From Dietzia natronolimnaea (GTDB lineage Bacteria; Actinomycetota; Actinomycetes; Mycobacteriales; Mycobacteriaceae), in assembly GCF_039525805.1 (NCBI RefSeq), contig NZ_BAAAHZ010000008.1: DNA of 64,000 nucleotides; one strand, given 5' to 3'. Under the pieces are notes generated by a model. It did not search any database. It saw only the letters and a program-made list of their open reading frames with translations, and was not told where the DNA came from. How positions within the stretch are numbered: position 1 is the first letter of the stretch; each line of letters opens with the position of its first letter. Position numbers and translations under genes: made by a program. Of the stretch, positions 44,214-52,089 are shown in pieces.

Positions 44214-44651
44214 TCAGTCCGCCCGGCCCGTCGGCTCGCCCCTCCCCGCCGCGACGCACGCCGCGCAGACGCCGAACAACTCGACGGTGTGGGTCACCTC
44301 GGTGAAGCCGTGGGCCCCGCCGGCACGGTGCGCCCACGTCTCGACCCCCGGCTCCTCGACCTCCACCGTGAACCCGCACACCCGACACACCAGGTGATGA
44401 TGGTGCGAATCGGAGCACTTCCGGAAGATCAACTCCCCGGAGTCGGTGCGCAGCACGTCCACCGCACCCGCGTCGGACATCGACTGCAGGGTCCGGTAGA
44501 CGGTGGTCAGCCCGATCGCGTCCCCGCGCTCGCGGAGTTCGGCGTGGAGGTCCTGGGCCGAACGGAACCCCTTGGACTCGTCGAGCAGCGCGGAGATGGC
44601 ACTGCGTTGACGGGTCGAACGCACGCCGATCGACTTGTCCGGTGTGTCCAC
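44214..44651 (-). CDS. zur: Zinc uptake regulator (Fur family)
   Basis: 145-residue Fur-family repressor, placed as FurB/Zur by context. Helix-turn-helix: RSAQDLHAELRERG and IGLTTVYRTLQSM. Metal sites: the His-rich HHHHLVCRVCG and the second Cys pair CAAC near the C-terminus. Start: GTG 44651 with GGAGGAG about 8 bases upstream, only 3 bases after smtB, so the two form an operon. With Zn2+ bound, Zur represses zinc importers and alternative ribosomal proteins. I found no clear Zur box in this window. Confidence 0.9.
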   Translation of the reverse strand: MDTPDKSIGVRSTRQRSAISALLDESKGFRSAQDLHAELRERGDAIGLTTVYRTLQSMSDAGAVDVLRTDSGELIFRKCSDSHHHHLVCRVCGFTVEVEEPGVETWAHRAGGAHGFTEVTHTVELFGVCAACVAAGRGEPTGRAD

Positions 44652-44654
44652 GTC

Positions 44655-45026
44655 CTACTCCTCCCCGGCGTGCCCGACGGCCGCCTCGACGATGTGCAAC
44701 AGATGGTCGTCGAGCAACTCGTAGCGGATCTCGCGTCCCCGGCGGTGGGCGGAGACGACGTTGGACGACTTGAGCACCCGCAGATGCTGGCTCACCAGGG
44801 GCTGCGCGACCTCCAGGGCGTCCACCAGCTCGTGGACGCAGCGTGGCCCCTCGCGGAGCTGCAGCACTATCGCGATCCGCAACGGCGCCGACAGCGCACG
44901 GAGCAACTCGCCCGCGGCCGAGACCACGTGCTGAGGTGGCAGCGGCACGGGGGCGGCGTGGGAGCCGGGATCGTGGATCTCCGCGGCAGACCCGGCGTCG
45001 GCCGGGGACTCGGGTCCGGATGCCAT
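44655..45026 (-). CDS. smtB: ArsR/SmtB-family zinc-responsive repressor
   Basis: 123-residue winged-helix repressor. The DNA-binding helix is VAQPLVSQHLRVLKSSNVV, preceded by LRIAIVLQLREGPRCVHEL, and the C-terminal helix contains DDHLLHIVEAAVGH, matching a zinc-type alpha-5 site. In mycobacteria the neighbouring smtB-zur pair forms one operon in which SmtB releases DNA when zinc is high; the arrangement here is identical. I chose ATG 45026 (GGAAGG upstream); the longer frame to 45161 runs over the divergent glyS promoter. Confidence 0.88.
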   Translation of the reverse strand: MASGPESPADAGSAAEIHDPGSHAAPVPLPPQHVVSAAGELLRALSAPLRIAIVLQLREGPRCVHELVDALEVAQPLVSQHLRVLKSSNVVSAHRRGREIRYELLDDHLLHIVEAAVGHAGEE

Positions 45027-45027
45027 T

Positions 45028-45037
45028 GGTTGCAACC
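45028..45037. promoter_or_regulatory. Perfect palindrome at the smtB ribosome site, candidate operator
   Basis: GGTTGCAACC lies between the smtB ribosome site and its ATG, in the 180-bp divergent region with glyS. Possible -10 elements are TACCCT at 45112 (plus strand) and GATACT on the minus strand at 45083-45088. Self-regulation by SmtB is inferred only. Confidence 0.35.
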
Positions 45038-45206
45038 TTCCGGGCGCGGTGGGGACCGTCGCCGTGTCGGGTGGGGGACCCCAGTATCCCAGACCGCCGG
45101 GGTGGACCGGATACCCTGGTGAGAAGTGCCGCGGGCGCCGGCCCGCGCCGAGGCCGTCCACCCCGACACCTCCGCCAACCGACTCACCAAAGGGAGAACC
45201 CCCGAC

Positions 45207-46595
45207 GTGGCATCCTCAGCGTCCGTCATCGACACAGTCGTCAACCTCTGCAAGCGCCGGGGACTGGTGTACCAGTGTGGCGAGATCTACGGCGGAACCC
45301 GTTCGGCGTGGGACTACGGTCCGCTCGGCGTGGAGCTCAAGGACAACATCAAGAAGCAGTGGTGGCGGAACTTCGTCACCGGCCGCGAGGACGTCGTGGG
45401 ACTGGATTCCTCGATCATCCTGCCCCGCAAGGTGTGGGAGGCCTCCGGCCACGTCGACACCTTCACCGACCCGCTGGTGGAGTCCCTCCACACGCACAAG
45501 CGCTACCGCGCCGACCACCTCATCGAGGCCTACGTCGCCAAGCACGGGCGCGAGCCGGCCAACGGACTGGCGGACATCAACGACCCCGTCACGGGCCAGC
45601 CCGGCTCGTGGACCGAGCCGCAGTTGTTCTCCGGCCTGATGAAGACCTACCTCGGCCCGGTCGACGACAAGGAGGGCCTGCACTACCTCCGGCCCGAGAC
45701 CGCCCAGGGCATCTTCGTCAACTACAAGAACGTCATGACCACCGCCCGGCGTAAGCCGCCGTTCGGGATCGGCCAGATCGGCAAGGCGTTCCGCAACGAG
45801 ATCACCCCCGGCAACTTCATCTTCCGGACCCGCGAGTTCGAGCAGATGGAGATCGAGTTCTTCACCAAGCCCGACGAGGCCGACGAGTGGTTCAAGCGGT
45901 GGGTCGAGGACTGCTGGGACTGGTTCGTGGACCTGGGGATCGACCCGGAGAACATGCGCCGCTTCGACGTCCCGGACGACGAGCGTGCCCACTACTCGGC
46001 CGGCACGATCGACTTCGAGTACAAGTTCGGTTTCTCCGGCAACCCCTGGGGCGAGCTGATGGGCGTGGCCAACCGTACGGATTACGACCTCACCCAGCAC
46101 CAGACCCACTCCGGCGAGGACCTGCAGTACCGCGACCAGGCCTCGGGCGAGAAGTACGTGCCCTACGTCATCGAGCCGAGCTTCGGCCTGACCCGGTCGC
46201 TCATGGCGTTCCTCATCGACGCCTACACCGAGGACGAGGCCCCCAACTCCAAGGGCGGCGTCGACACCCGGACCGTGCTCAAGCTCGACCGGCGTCTCTC
46301 GCCGTTCAAGGCGGCCGTGCTGCCGCTCTCGCGGAACGCCGACCTCTCGCCCAAGGCGCGGGACCTGGCCGCGCAGCTGCGCAAGAGCTGGAACGTGGAC
46401 TTCGACGACGCGCAGGCCATCGGCCGCCGCTACCGCCGCCATGACGAGATCGGCACCCCGTTCTGCATCACCGTGGACTTCGGCACCCTCGAGGACCAGG
46501 CCGTGACCATCCGTGAGCGGGACACCATGCAGCAGGAGCGGGTGGCCATCGACCAGGTCGAGGGGTACCTCGCGCAGCGGCTCATCGGCTGCTGA
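45207..46595 (+). CDS. glyS: Glycyl-tRNA synthetase (alpha2 type)
   Basis: 462-residue class II synthetase that charges tRNA-Gly. Motif 1 region WEASGHVDTFTDPLVE, motif 2 IGKAFRNEITPGNFIFRTRE and motif 3 EPSFGLTRSLMAFL are present. The C-terminal anticodon-binding domain starts near LSPFKAAVLPL. Length matches mycobacterial GlyS (about 463). I chose GTG 45207 with AGGGAG 10 bases upstream; the ATG-like start at 45126 adds 27 unlikely residues. Confidence 0.95.
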   Translation: MASSASVIDTVVNLCKRRGLVYQCGEIYGGTRSAWDYGPLGVELKDNIKKQWWRNFVTGREDVVGLDSSIILPRKVWEASGHVDTFTDPLVESLHTHKRYRADHLIEAYVAKHGREPANGLADINDPVTGQPGSWTEPQLFSGLMKTYLGPVDDKEGLHYLRPETAQGIFVNYKNVMTTARRKPPFGIGQIGKAFRNEITPGNFIFRTREFEQMEIEFFTKPDEADEWFKRWVEDCWDWFVDLGIDPENMRRFDVPDDERAHYSAGTIDFEYKFGFSGNPWGELMGVANRTDYDLTQHQTHSGEDLQYRDQASGEKYVPYVIEPSFGLTRSLMAFLIDAYTEDEAPNSKGGVDTRTVLKLDRRLSPFKAAVLPLSRNADLSPKARDLAAQLRKSWNVDFDDAQAIGRRYRRHDEIGTPFCITVDFGTLEDQAVTIRERDTMQQERVAIDQVEGYLAQRLIGC

Positions 46596-46618
46596 CCCGG
46601 CGCTGGCACACTGGTCGG

Positions 46619-47266
46619 GTGAACAGATCCCGGTCCCCGCTGCGGGCGGTGTCCAGGGCCATCGGATGGCTCCTGGTCATCGCGCTGTTGCTGTGTCTCG
46701 CCGTCCCCGGTTTCATCGCGTTCCGTGTGTGGCACGTCGCGCGGGTGGACGACCGCACGCCGGCGGACGCGATCGTCGTCCTGGGCGCGGCCCAGTACGA
46801 CGGCGTCCCGACCCCGGTGTTCCAGTCCCGACTCGACCACGCCGCCACCCTCTACGAGGAGGGCGTCGCCCCCCAGATCATCACGGTCGGTGGGAACCAG
46901 CCGGGTGACCGGTTCACCGAGGCCGGTGCGGGTCGCGCCTATCTGGCCACGCTGGGGGTGCCGCCCACCGCGATCCTGGCGGTCGAGACCGGGTCCAACA
47001 CCGTCGGCAGTCTGGACGCCGTGGCCCTGACCGTGCGTGACCAGGGCGGTGGTTCCGTGGTGCTGGTCAGCGACCCCACGCACTCGTACCGGGCGCGGAT
47101 GATGGCCCGGGACGCCGGACTGGACGCGTGGACGTCGCCGACCCGACAGGGTCCCGCAGTCTGGACCCGGGAGAACCAGGTCCTGAGCATCATCCGCGAG
47201 ACCGGGGCGGTGCTCTGGTACCAGTACCACCGGATCGCCGGGACGGACGTGGACTTCCCCGGCTGA
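46619..47266 (+). CDS. YdcF/SanA-type DUF218 protein
   Basis: 215-residue protein: one N-terminal membrane anchor (WLLVIALLLCLAVPGFIAF, about 17-35) and a DUF218 domain outside. Motifs are DAIVVLGAAQYDG, ITVGGN and SNTVGSLDAVAL. Relatives (SanA, ElyC, YdcF) affect envelope integrity and peptidoglycan precursors. Start: GTG 46619, with CACACT 6 bases before it. Confidence 0.85.
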   Translation: MNRSRSPLRAVSRAIGWLLVIALLLCLAVPGFIAFRVWHVARVDDRTPADAIVVLGAAQYDGVPTPVFQSRLDHAATLYEEGVAPQIITVGGNQPGDRFTEAGAGRAYLATLGVPPTAILAVETGSNTVGSLDAVALTVRDQGGGSVVLVSDPTHSYRARMMARDAGLDAWTSPTRQGPAVWTRENQVLSIIRETGAVLWYQYHRIAGTDVDFPG

Positions 47267-47338
47267 TCGGTGGACACGACGTTCACGACCGGACAGGGAC
47301 GACGACGACGGGGCGCACTCGCCCGACAGGAGACGCGC

Positions 47339-48601
47339 ATGACGGGGTACGCGTACGACGCCGGAGACGCCGAGCGCCGGGTGGGTGAGGGGCCCGCCCG
47401 GGCGCGGGGGACGGCCAGTGAGCGCAGCCCGTTCGAGAGGGATCGCGCGCGGGTCCTGCACTCGGCGGCTCTGCGACGGCTCGCCGACAAGACGCAGGTG
47501 GTCGGGCCCGGGGACGGTGACACGCCGCGGACCCGCCTCACCCATTCCCTCGAGGTCGCGCAGATCTCCCGCAGCATCGCCGCCGGCCTCGGCTGCGACC
47601 CCGACCTCGCCGACCTGGCGGGGTTGAGCCACGACATCGGACACCCGCCCTACGGGCACAACGGTGAGCGCGCCCTCGACGAGGTCGCGAGAGGGTTCGG
47701 GGGATACGAGGGCAACGCCCAGACGATCAGGATCCTCACGCGGCTGGAACCCAAGGTCGTCGACGCCGACGGGCGCGGGGTCGGACTGGACCTCACCCGC
47801 GCCGCGTTGGACGCGGCCACCAAGTACCCGTGGCTGCCGCGGGAGGGCACCAGGAAGTTCGGCGCCTATCCCGACGACGCGGACACCCTCGCCTGGATCC
47901 GCGTGGGGGCACCCGGGGACACCCGGTGCCTGGAGGCGCAGATCATGGACTTCTCCGATGACGTGGCCTATTCGGTCCACGACGTGGAGGACGCGATCGT
48001 GGCGGGCAGGCTGGACCTGCGGTCGTTGACCGACCCGTCGGAGGTCGCGGCGCTGGCCGAGCTGGGCGCACGCGAGTTCCGGGGGCCCGACGCCGACCAG
48101 CTGCGCGAGGCGGCCGGGCGGCTCGGCGCGCTCGACGCGGTCCGCGCCGTCCAGCCGTTCGAGGAGTCCTTCGCGGGAGCGGTCGCCCTCAAGGCGCTGA
48201 CCAGCGAGCTGGTCGGGCGCTTCGTCATGCCCGCCATCCACACCACCCGCGAGGTGCACGGGGAGACGCCGCACGGGCGGTACAGCGCCGACCTCGAGGT
48301 GCCGCTGCACGTGGAGGCCGAGGTCGTGATGCTCAAGACCATGGCCGTGCGGTACGTGATGAGCGACCCGGGGCACCGGGCCCGGCAGGATCGTCAACGC
48401 GACCGTATCCACCGGGTGGCCGAGTACCTGGCGCACTCGGCGCCGGCCGGACTCGACGCGGTACTGCGCCCGCTGTGGGACGCGGCCCCGGACGACGCGG
48501 CCCGGATGCGCGTGATCGTGGACCAGGTGGCCCTCTACACCGAGAGCCGCCTCGAGCGGATCGACCGGGCGAGCGCCGGCATCCAGGCGGCCTGGGGCTG
48601 A
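47339..48601 (+). CDS. dgt: Deoxyguanosinetriphosphate triphosphohydrolase-like protein
   Basis: 420-residue HD-domain dNTPase that hydrolyses dNTPs to nucleoside and triphosphate. HD metal residues are in RLTHSLEVAQ, LSHDIGHPPYGHNGE and MDFSDDVAYSVHDVED. ATG 47339 has AGGAG 7 bases upstream; the GTG at 47270 does not. It sits between glyS and dnaG, as in mycobacteria, and may tune dNTP pools near the replication genes. Confidence 0.92.
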   Translation: MTGYAYDAGDAERRVGEGPARARGTASERSPFERDRARVLHSAALRRLADKTQVVGPGDGDTPRTRLTHSLEVAQISRSIAAGLGCDPDLADLAGLSHDIGHPPYGHNGERALDEVARGFGGYEGNAQTIRILTRLEPKVVDADGRGVGLDLTRAALDAATKYPWLPREGTRKFGAYPDDADTLAWIRVGAPGDTRCLEAQIMDFSDDVAYSVHDVEDAIVAGRLDLRSLTDPSEVAALAELGAREFRGPDADQLREAAGRLGALDAVRAVQPFEESFAGAVALKALTSELVGRFVMPAIHTTREVHGETPHGRYSADLEVPLHVEAEVVMLKTMAVRYVMSDPGHRARQDRQRDRIHRVAEYLAHSAPAGLDAVLRPLWDAAPDDAARMRVIVDQVALYTESRLERIDRASAGIQAAWG

Positions 48602-48614
48602 GCAGTAAGCCGGC

Positions 48615-49955
48615 TCAACCCACGGCCCGGGTGAGGTCGCCGACCAGGTCCTCGATGCCGAGCGCGCCGATGGACCCACCGGGGGAGAACCCGGTCCGCA
48701 CCACCACGAGATCGGCCGACGGGACCACCACGATGTACTGCCCGTCGTGCCCCGAGGCCCAGTAGGCGTCCGCGGGAATCCCGGGAAGACGCAGCGGGGT
48801 GCCGTCACCGGCGTCGTTGGTCCACCACTGCGCGCCGTAGGGCTCGGGCTCACCGCCGGCCGGGACGACGCTCGTCGCGTAGTCCATCCATCCGGCGGGG
48901 AGCAGGCGGCGACCGTCCACCTCGCCGTCATCCAGCGTGAACTGCCCGAACCGCGCCCAGTCCCGCGGCGTGGCCCACAAATACGAACTGCACACCGACC
49001 GGCCGGAGGCGTCGGCCTCGAGGACCGCGCTGGTCATCCCGAGCGGGTCGAACAGCAGCCGATCGGCCATCTCGGGCCCGAGGCCGGTGCGCTCGTGCAG
49101 CAGGTCGCACACGATGTTGGTGGTGCCCGACGAGTACTGCCGGACGGTCCCGGGCTCGTGGGCGAGCGGTTGGGCGGCGGCGAACGCGGCCATGTCCGGC
49201 TCGGCGAACAGCATCTGCGTGATGGGGGTGCCGAGATCGTAGTCCTCGTCCCACTCCAGCCCGGAGGTCATGCGCAGCAGGTCGTCGAGGGAGATCTGCG
49301 CCCGCTCGTCGGTCCACTCGGGGCGCAGATTCGTGTCCGCCGGGTCGAGGTCGGCCTCCGGGAACTCCTGCTGCGCGCGCCCGACCAGGGTGGCCGCCAC
49401 GCTCTTGGCCATGGACCACCCGAGCTGCCGGGTGTCCGGACCGAAGCCGTCGGCGTACCACTCGTCGAGGATCTCACCGCGGTGGACCGCGACGAGTCCG
49501 CGCGTGCCCTCCTGGCCGGCGGCCCGGTCGAGTGCCGCACCGACCTCGGCCGGCACGTCGGTGGCCTGCGGCAGGCCGATGCCCTCGGGGCGGTCCTCCG
49601 GGGACCCGACGAGGGAGGTGTGCTCGGAGCCCGCCGCGCGGCCCTCGCCCACCGCGCACCCGTACTCGGAGGCCCAGGCCTGCTGCGCGAAGGCGACGCC
49701 CAGGACGGAGGAACGCGCCCACCCCTCGGAGTCGTCGATCTCCGTGCGCAGCAACGGCACCAGCGGGTTGGGCGGCAGGTCGGACTCCGGGTCGTCCCGA
49801 TCGGTGAGGAAGTGGATCGCGCAGGCGTTGTGCGCGGCGTATCCGGTACCGGTCATGAGCATCGGCCGGTACCAGGTGCCCACGGCCACCACCGCCGCGA
49901 CCAGCAGGGCCAGGACGATCAGTACGGCAACGACGACGTTCCGACGACGGGTCAT
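48615..49955 (-). CDS. Membrane-anchored serine hydrolase (class C beta-lactamase-like)
   Basis: 446-residue protein. An N-terminal hydrophobic segment (VVVAVLIVLALLVAAVVAVG, about 6-25) anchors it or directs export. Motifs are SMAK (SxxK, in LGWSMAKSVAATL), YSSGTTN as second motif and GHDGQ as third. This pattern is close to the EstB or 6-aminohexanoate-dimer hydrolase branch rather than true lactamases. It begins 5 bases after the TPM-protein stop, so the two form one transcription unit. Confidence 0.84.
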   Translation of the reverse strand: MTRRRNVVVAVLIVLALLVAAVVAVGTWYRPMLMTGTGYAAHNACAIHFLTDRDDPESDLPPNPLVPLLRTEIDDSEGWARSSVLGVAFAQQAWASEYGCAVGEGRAAGSEHTSLVGSPEDRPEGIGLPQATDVPAEVGAALDRAAGQEGTRGLVAVHRGEILDEWYADGFGPDTRQLGWSMAKSVAATLVGRAQQEFPEADLDPADTNLRPEWTDERAQISLDDLLRMTSGLEWDEDYDLGTPITQMLFAEPDMAAFAAAQPLAHEPGTVRQYSSGTTNIVCDLLHERTGLGPEMADRLLFDPLGMTSAVLEADASGRSVCSSYLWATPRDWARFGQFTLDDGEVDGRRLLPAGWMDYATSVVPAGGEPEPYGAQWWTNDAGDGTPLRLPGIPADAYWASGHDGQYIVVVPSADLVVVRTGFSPGGSIGALGIEDLVGDLTRAVG

Positions 49956-49960
49956 GGCGC

Positions 49961-52021
49961 TCAGAACCGCCCGCCCGCGCCGCCGCCGCCGAAGCCACCA
50001 CCGCCGAACCCGCCGCCGAAGCCACCACCCCCGCCGCCGAAGCCGCCGCCTCCGAACCCGCGGGAGGAGCCGAAGCCGGAGCTGCCACCGCGGAGCATGC
50101 CCTGGATCAACGCGCCGGCGACCATGCCGCCGACCATCGCACCGGTGTTGGACCCTCCCCGGCCACGACCTCCGTAACCGCCCCGGCCGCCGTAGCCCCC
50201 GGTGTACTGCTGCCGCGAGGCGTCGTTCTGGGCGTGCCGCAGGGCCTCGCGGGCCAGCTTGAGGGCGCGGTCGGCCGCGGGGAAGGCCGCCGGCCCGGCG
50301 GTGCCCTCGGCCGTGGCCAGAGACTCCTTCGCCGCGGCGAGGCGCGTCCGTGCGGCCTGTCCGATCACGTAGGAGCGGCTGCCGATGTAGTCGTCCGCCT
50401 CGCGCACCGCGCCGCGGGCCCGGGTGAGGGCGGCCTGGCGCGCGGCCCGGGCGCGGTGGGCCGTCTCGGCCTCGTGCCCGGCGGCGGCCAACGCCTCGTC
50501 GAGATCACGGTCCACGTCCACCAGCTCGGAGAAGGTCCCCAGCGGGTCGGTCTCGCCGTCGCGGCGGGCCCGGTCGAGGGCGTCGCGTGCGGCGGCGGCG
50601 GCGTCGGTCAGGCTCCGGCCGCTCCGGCCGAGGTCCGGGGACCGCAGGAGTCGGGCGGCCTGGCCCAGTTCCTCGTCGACCTCGGCGATCAGTGCACCGA
50701 GGTCTCGGCGGGCGGCGGCGATGTCGTCCGCGGCGTGGTCCACGCCGTCGACCAGTCTCTCGGCGCGCGACAGTTCCTCCTCGGCCGAGCTGATGGCGTC
50801 CACGGCCTCGGCCTGTTCGCCCACCGGTCGGGCGAGGGCGGTGCGGGCGCGAGAGGTCTCGGCCTCGGCGGCGTCCAGCAGCTCGGTGGCGATCGTCAGG
50901 TTGTCCTCGATCGAGGCGAGCACGGCCGCGGGGAACCGGGATCGCAGGTCCGCCATGGACTCCTCGGCATCGGGGATCCGGGCGCGCAGGGTGACCGCGC
51001 GCCGGGTCAGCGCGTCGACCGAGGCGGCGCCGTTGATCAACAGGTCCCGCATCTCGGCGAAGGCCGTGGACTGGCCCTCGAGCACGCGTTCGGCACGCTC
51101 GGCCCTGGCCGCCACCTCGAGCAGCATCGCCCGGCGCTGGTCCGGGGTCTCGGGGATGTCGTCGTCGAGCCGCTGGATCAGCGAGTGCGCGGCCGCGACC
51201 TCGCCCCGCGCCGAGTCGAGAGCGGCGCGGAACGGGCGTGTCCTCAGGTCGCCGAACTCCCCGGCGGCGGTCTCGAGCGCTGTCGTGGAGGTGTCCACGG
51301 CCTGGTCGGCCTCCACCAGACCGGCCCTCGCACGGGCGTCGAGGACCTCGACCGTGAGCGCCGACAACCGGGCCGTGTCGTCGCCGGGTATCTCGCGGGC
51401 GGACTCGGCCTGGCTGGCCGTGCGGGTGGACCGGCGTCGGCGGCTGATCAGCAGGACCGCGGCCACCACGGCGACGATCACCGCGATGATCCCCAGCAGG
51501 GCGCCACCGGAGAGCCCGGAGCCCGAGCCCTGTCGTTCGAGCCCGTCGGCCGCGCCGATGGCCGCACCTGCCCAGTCACCGGCCGCCAGTCGCGGTTCGA
51601 TGTCCCGGTCGGCGATCCGCTGGTCCGCGCGCTGGTCGGTGGATTCGAACCAGTAGCCGCGGTCCTGCACGGCCACCGCGAGCAGCACGTCGGAGGCGCC
51701 CAAGTCGGACAGGCGGGCCGTCTCCTGCGTCCACTGCTGGACCGGCACGCCGTCGAAGCTGTCGACGTAGGTCACCCAGAGCTGGATGTCGTCGGTCGAC
51801 CGGAGTTCGGCGAGCCGGCCCTCCACGGCGGCGGTATCCGCACCCAGCACGCCCGCGGAATCCGTGACCTGCTGCTGCAGCCGGGACGGCGGTTCCGCCG
51901 AGGCGGAGGGCGCCGCCCACCCGACCAGGCTGACGAGGAACGCCGACAGGAGCGCGACGGCCGCCACCGTGCGCGACCGTGGGCTCCGGACGGCGAGGGG
52001 GCGGGGTGGGGGTGCGATCAT
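49961..52021 (-). CDS. TPM-domain protein with coiled coil and glycine-rich tail
   Basis: 686-residue envelope protein. A basic N-terminus and signal-like helix (VAAVALLSAFLVSLVGWAA) come first, then a TPM domain (about 45-160: DDIQLWVTYVDSF, DVLLAVAVQDRGYWF). A transmembrane helix (LLGIIAVIVAVVAAVLLI) precedes a 400-residue helical, Arg/Glu/Ala-rich coiled-coil region. The tail is nearly all Gly and Phe (GGGFGGGG units). TPM domains occur in photosystem-repair and membrane-stress proteins. Start: ATG 52021, where TACGCT precedes by 6 bases on its strand. Confidence 0.85.
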   Translation of the reverse strand: MIAPPPRPLAVRSPRSRTVAAVALLSAFLVSLVGWAAPSASAEPPSRLQQQVTDSAGVLGADTAAVEGRLAELRSTDDIQLWVTYVDSFDGVPVQQWTQETARLSDLGASDVLLAVAVQDRGYWFESTDQRADQRIADRDIEPRLAAGDWAGAAIGAADGLERQGSGSGLSGGALLGIIAVIVAVVAAVLLISRRRRSTRTASQAESAREIPGDDTARLSALTVEVLDARARAGLVEADQAVDTSTTALETAAGEFGDLRTRPFRAALDSARGEVAAAHSLIQRLDDDIPETPDQRRAMLLEVAARAERAERVLEGQSTAFAEMRDLLINGAASVDALTRRAVTLRARIPDAEESMADLRSRFPAAVLASIEDNLTIATELLDAAEAETSRARTALARPVGEQAEAVDAISSAEEELSRAERLVDGVDHAADDIAAARRDLGALIAEVDEELGQAARLLRSPDLGRSGRSLTDAAAAARDALDRARRDGETDPLGTFSELVDVDRDLDEALAAAGHEAETAHRARAARQAALTRARGAVREADDYIGSRSYVIGQAARTRLAAAKESLATAEGTAGPAAFPAADRALKLAREALRHAQNDASRQQYTGGYGGRGGYGGRGRGGSNTGAMVGGMVAGALIQGMLRGGSSGFGSSRGFGGGGFGGGGGGFGGGFGGGGFGGGGAGGRF

Positions 52022-52076
52022 GCGGCCAGCGTATCGGCCCGTCGCAGGGGGCACGCCGGTCTCCTGCCCGGGCGGT

Positions 52077-52082
52077 TACTCT
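52077..52082 (+). promoter_or_regulatory. Candidate -10 of dnaG
   Basis: TACTCT, then 7 bases, then the dnaG ATG. On the opposite strand TACGCT at 52028-52033 serves the TPM gene, so two likely leaderless promoters face away from each other within 70 bases. Confidence 0.5.
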
Positions 52083-52089
52083 GGGCGGC

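Noticed and set aside
44214..45206. Zur box upstream of a gene in this window
   Set aside because: No convincing dyad of the mycobacterial type found; only an unrelated 10-bp palindrome.
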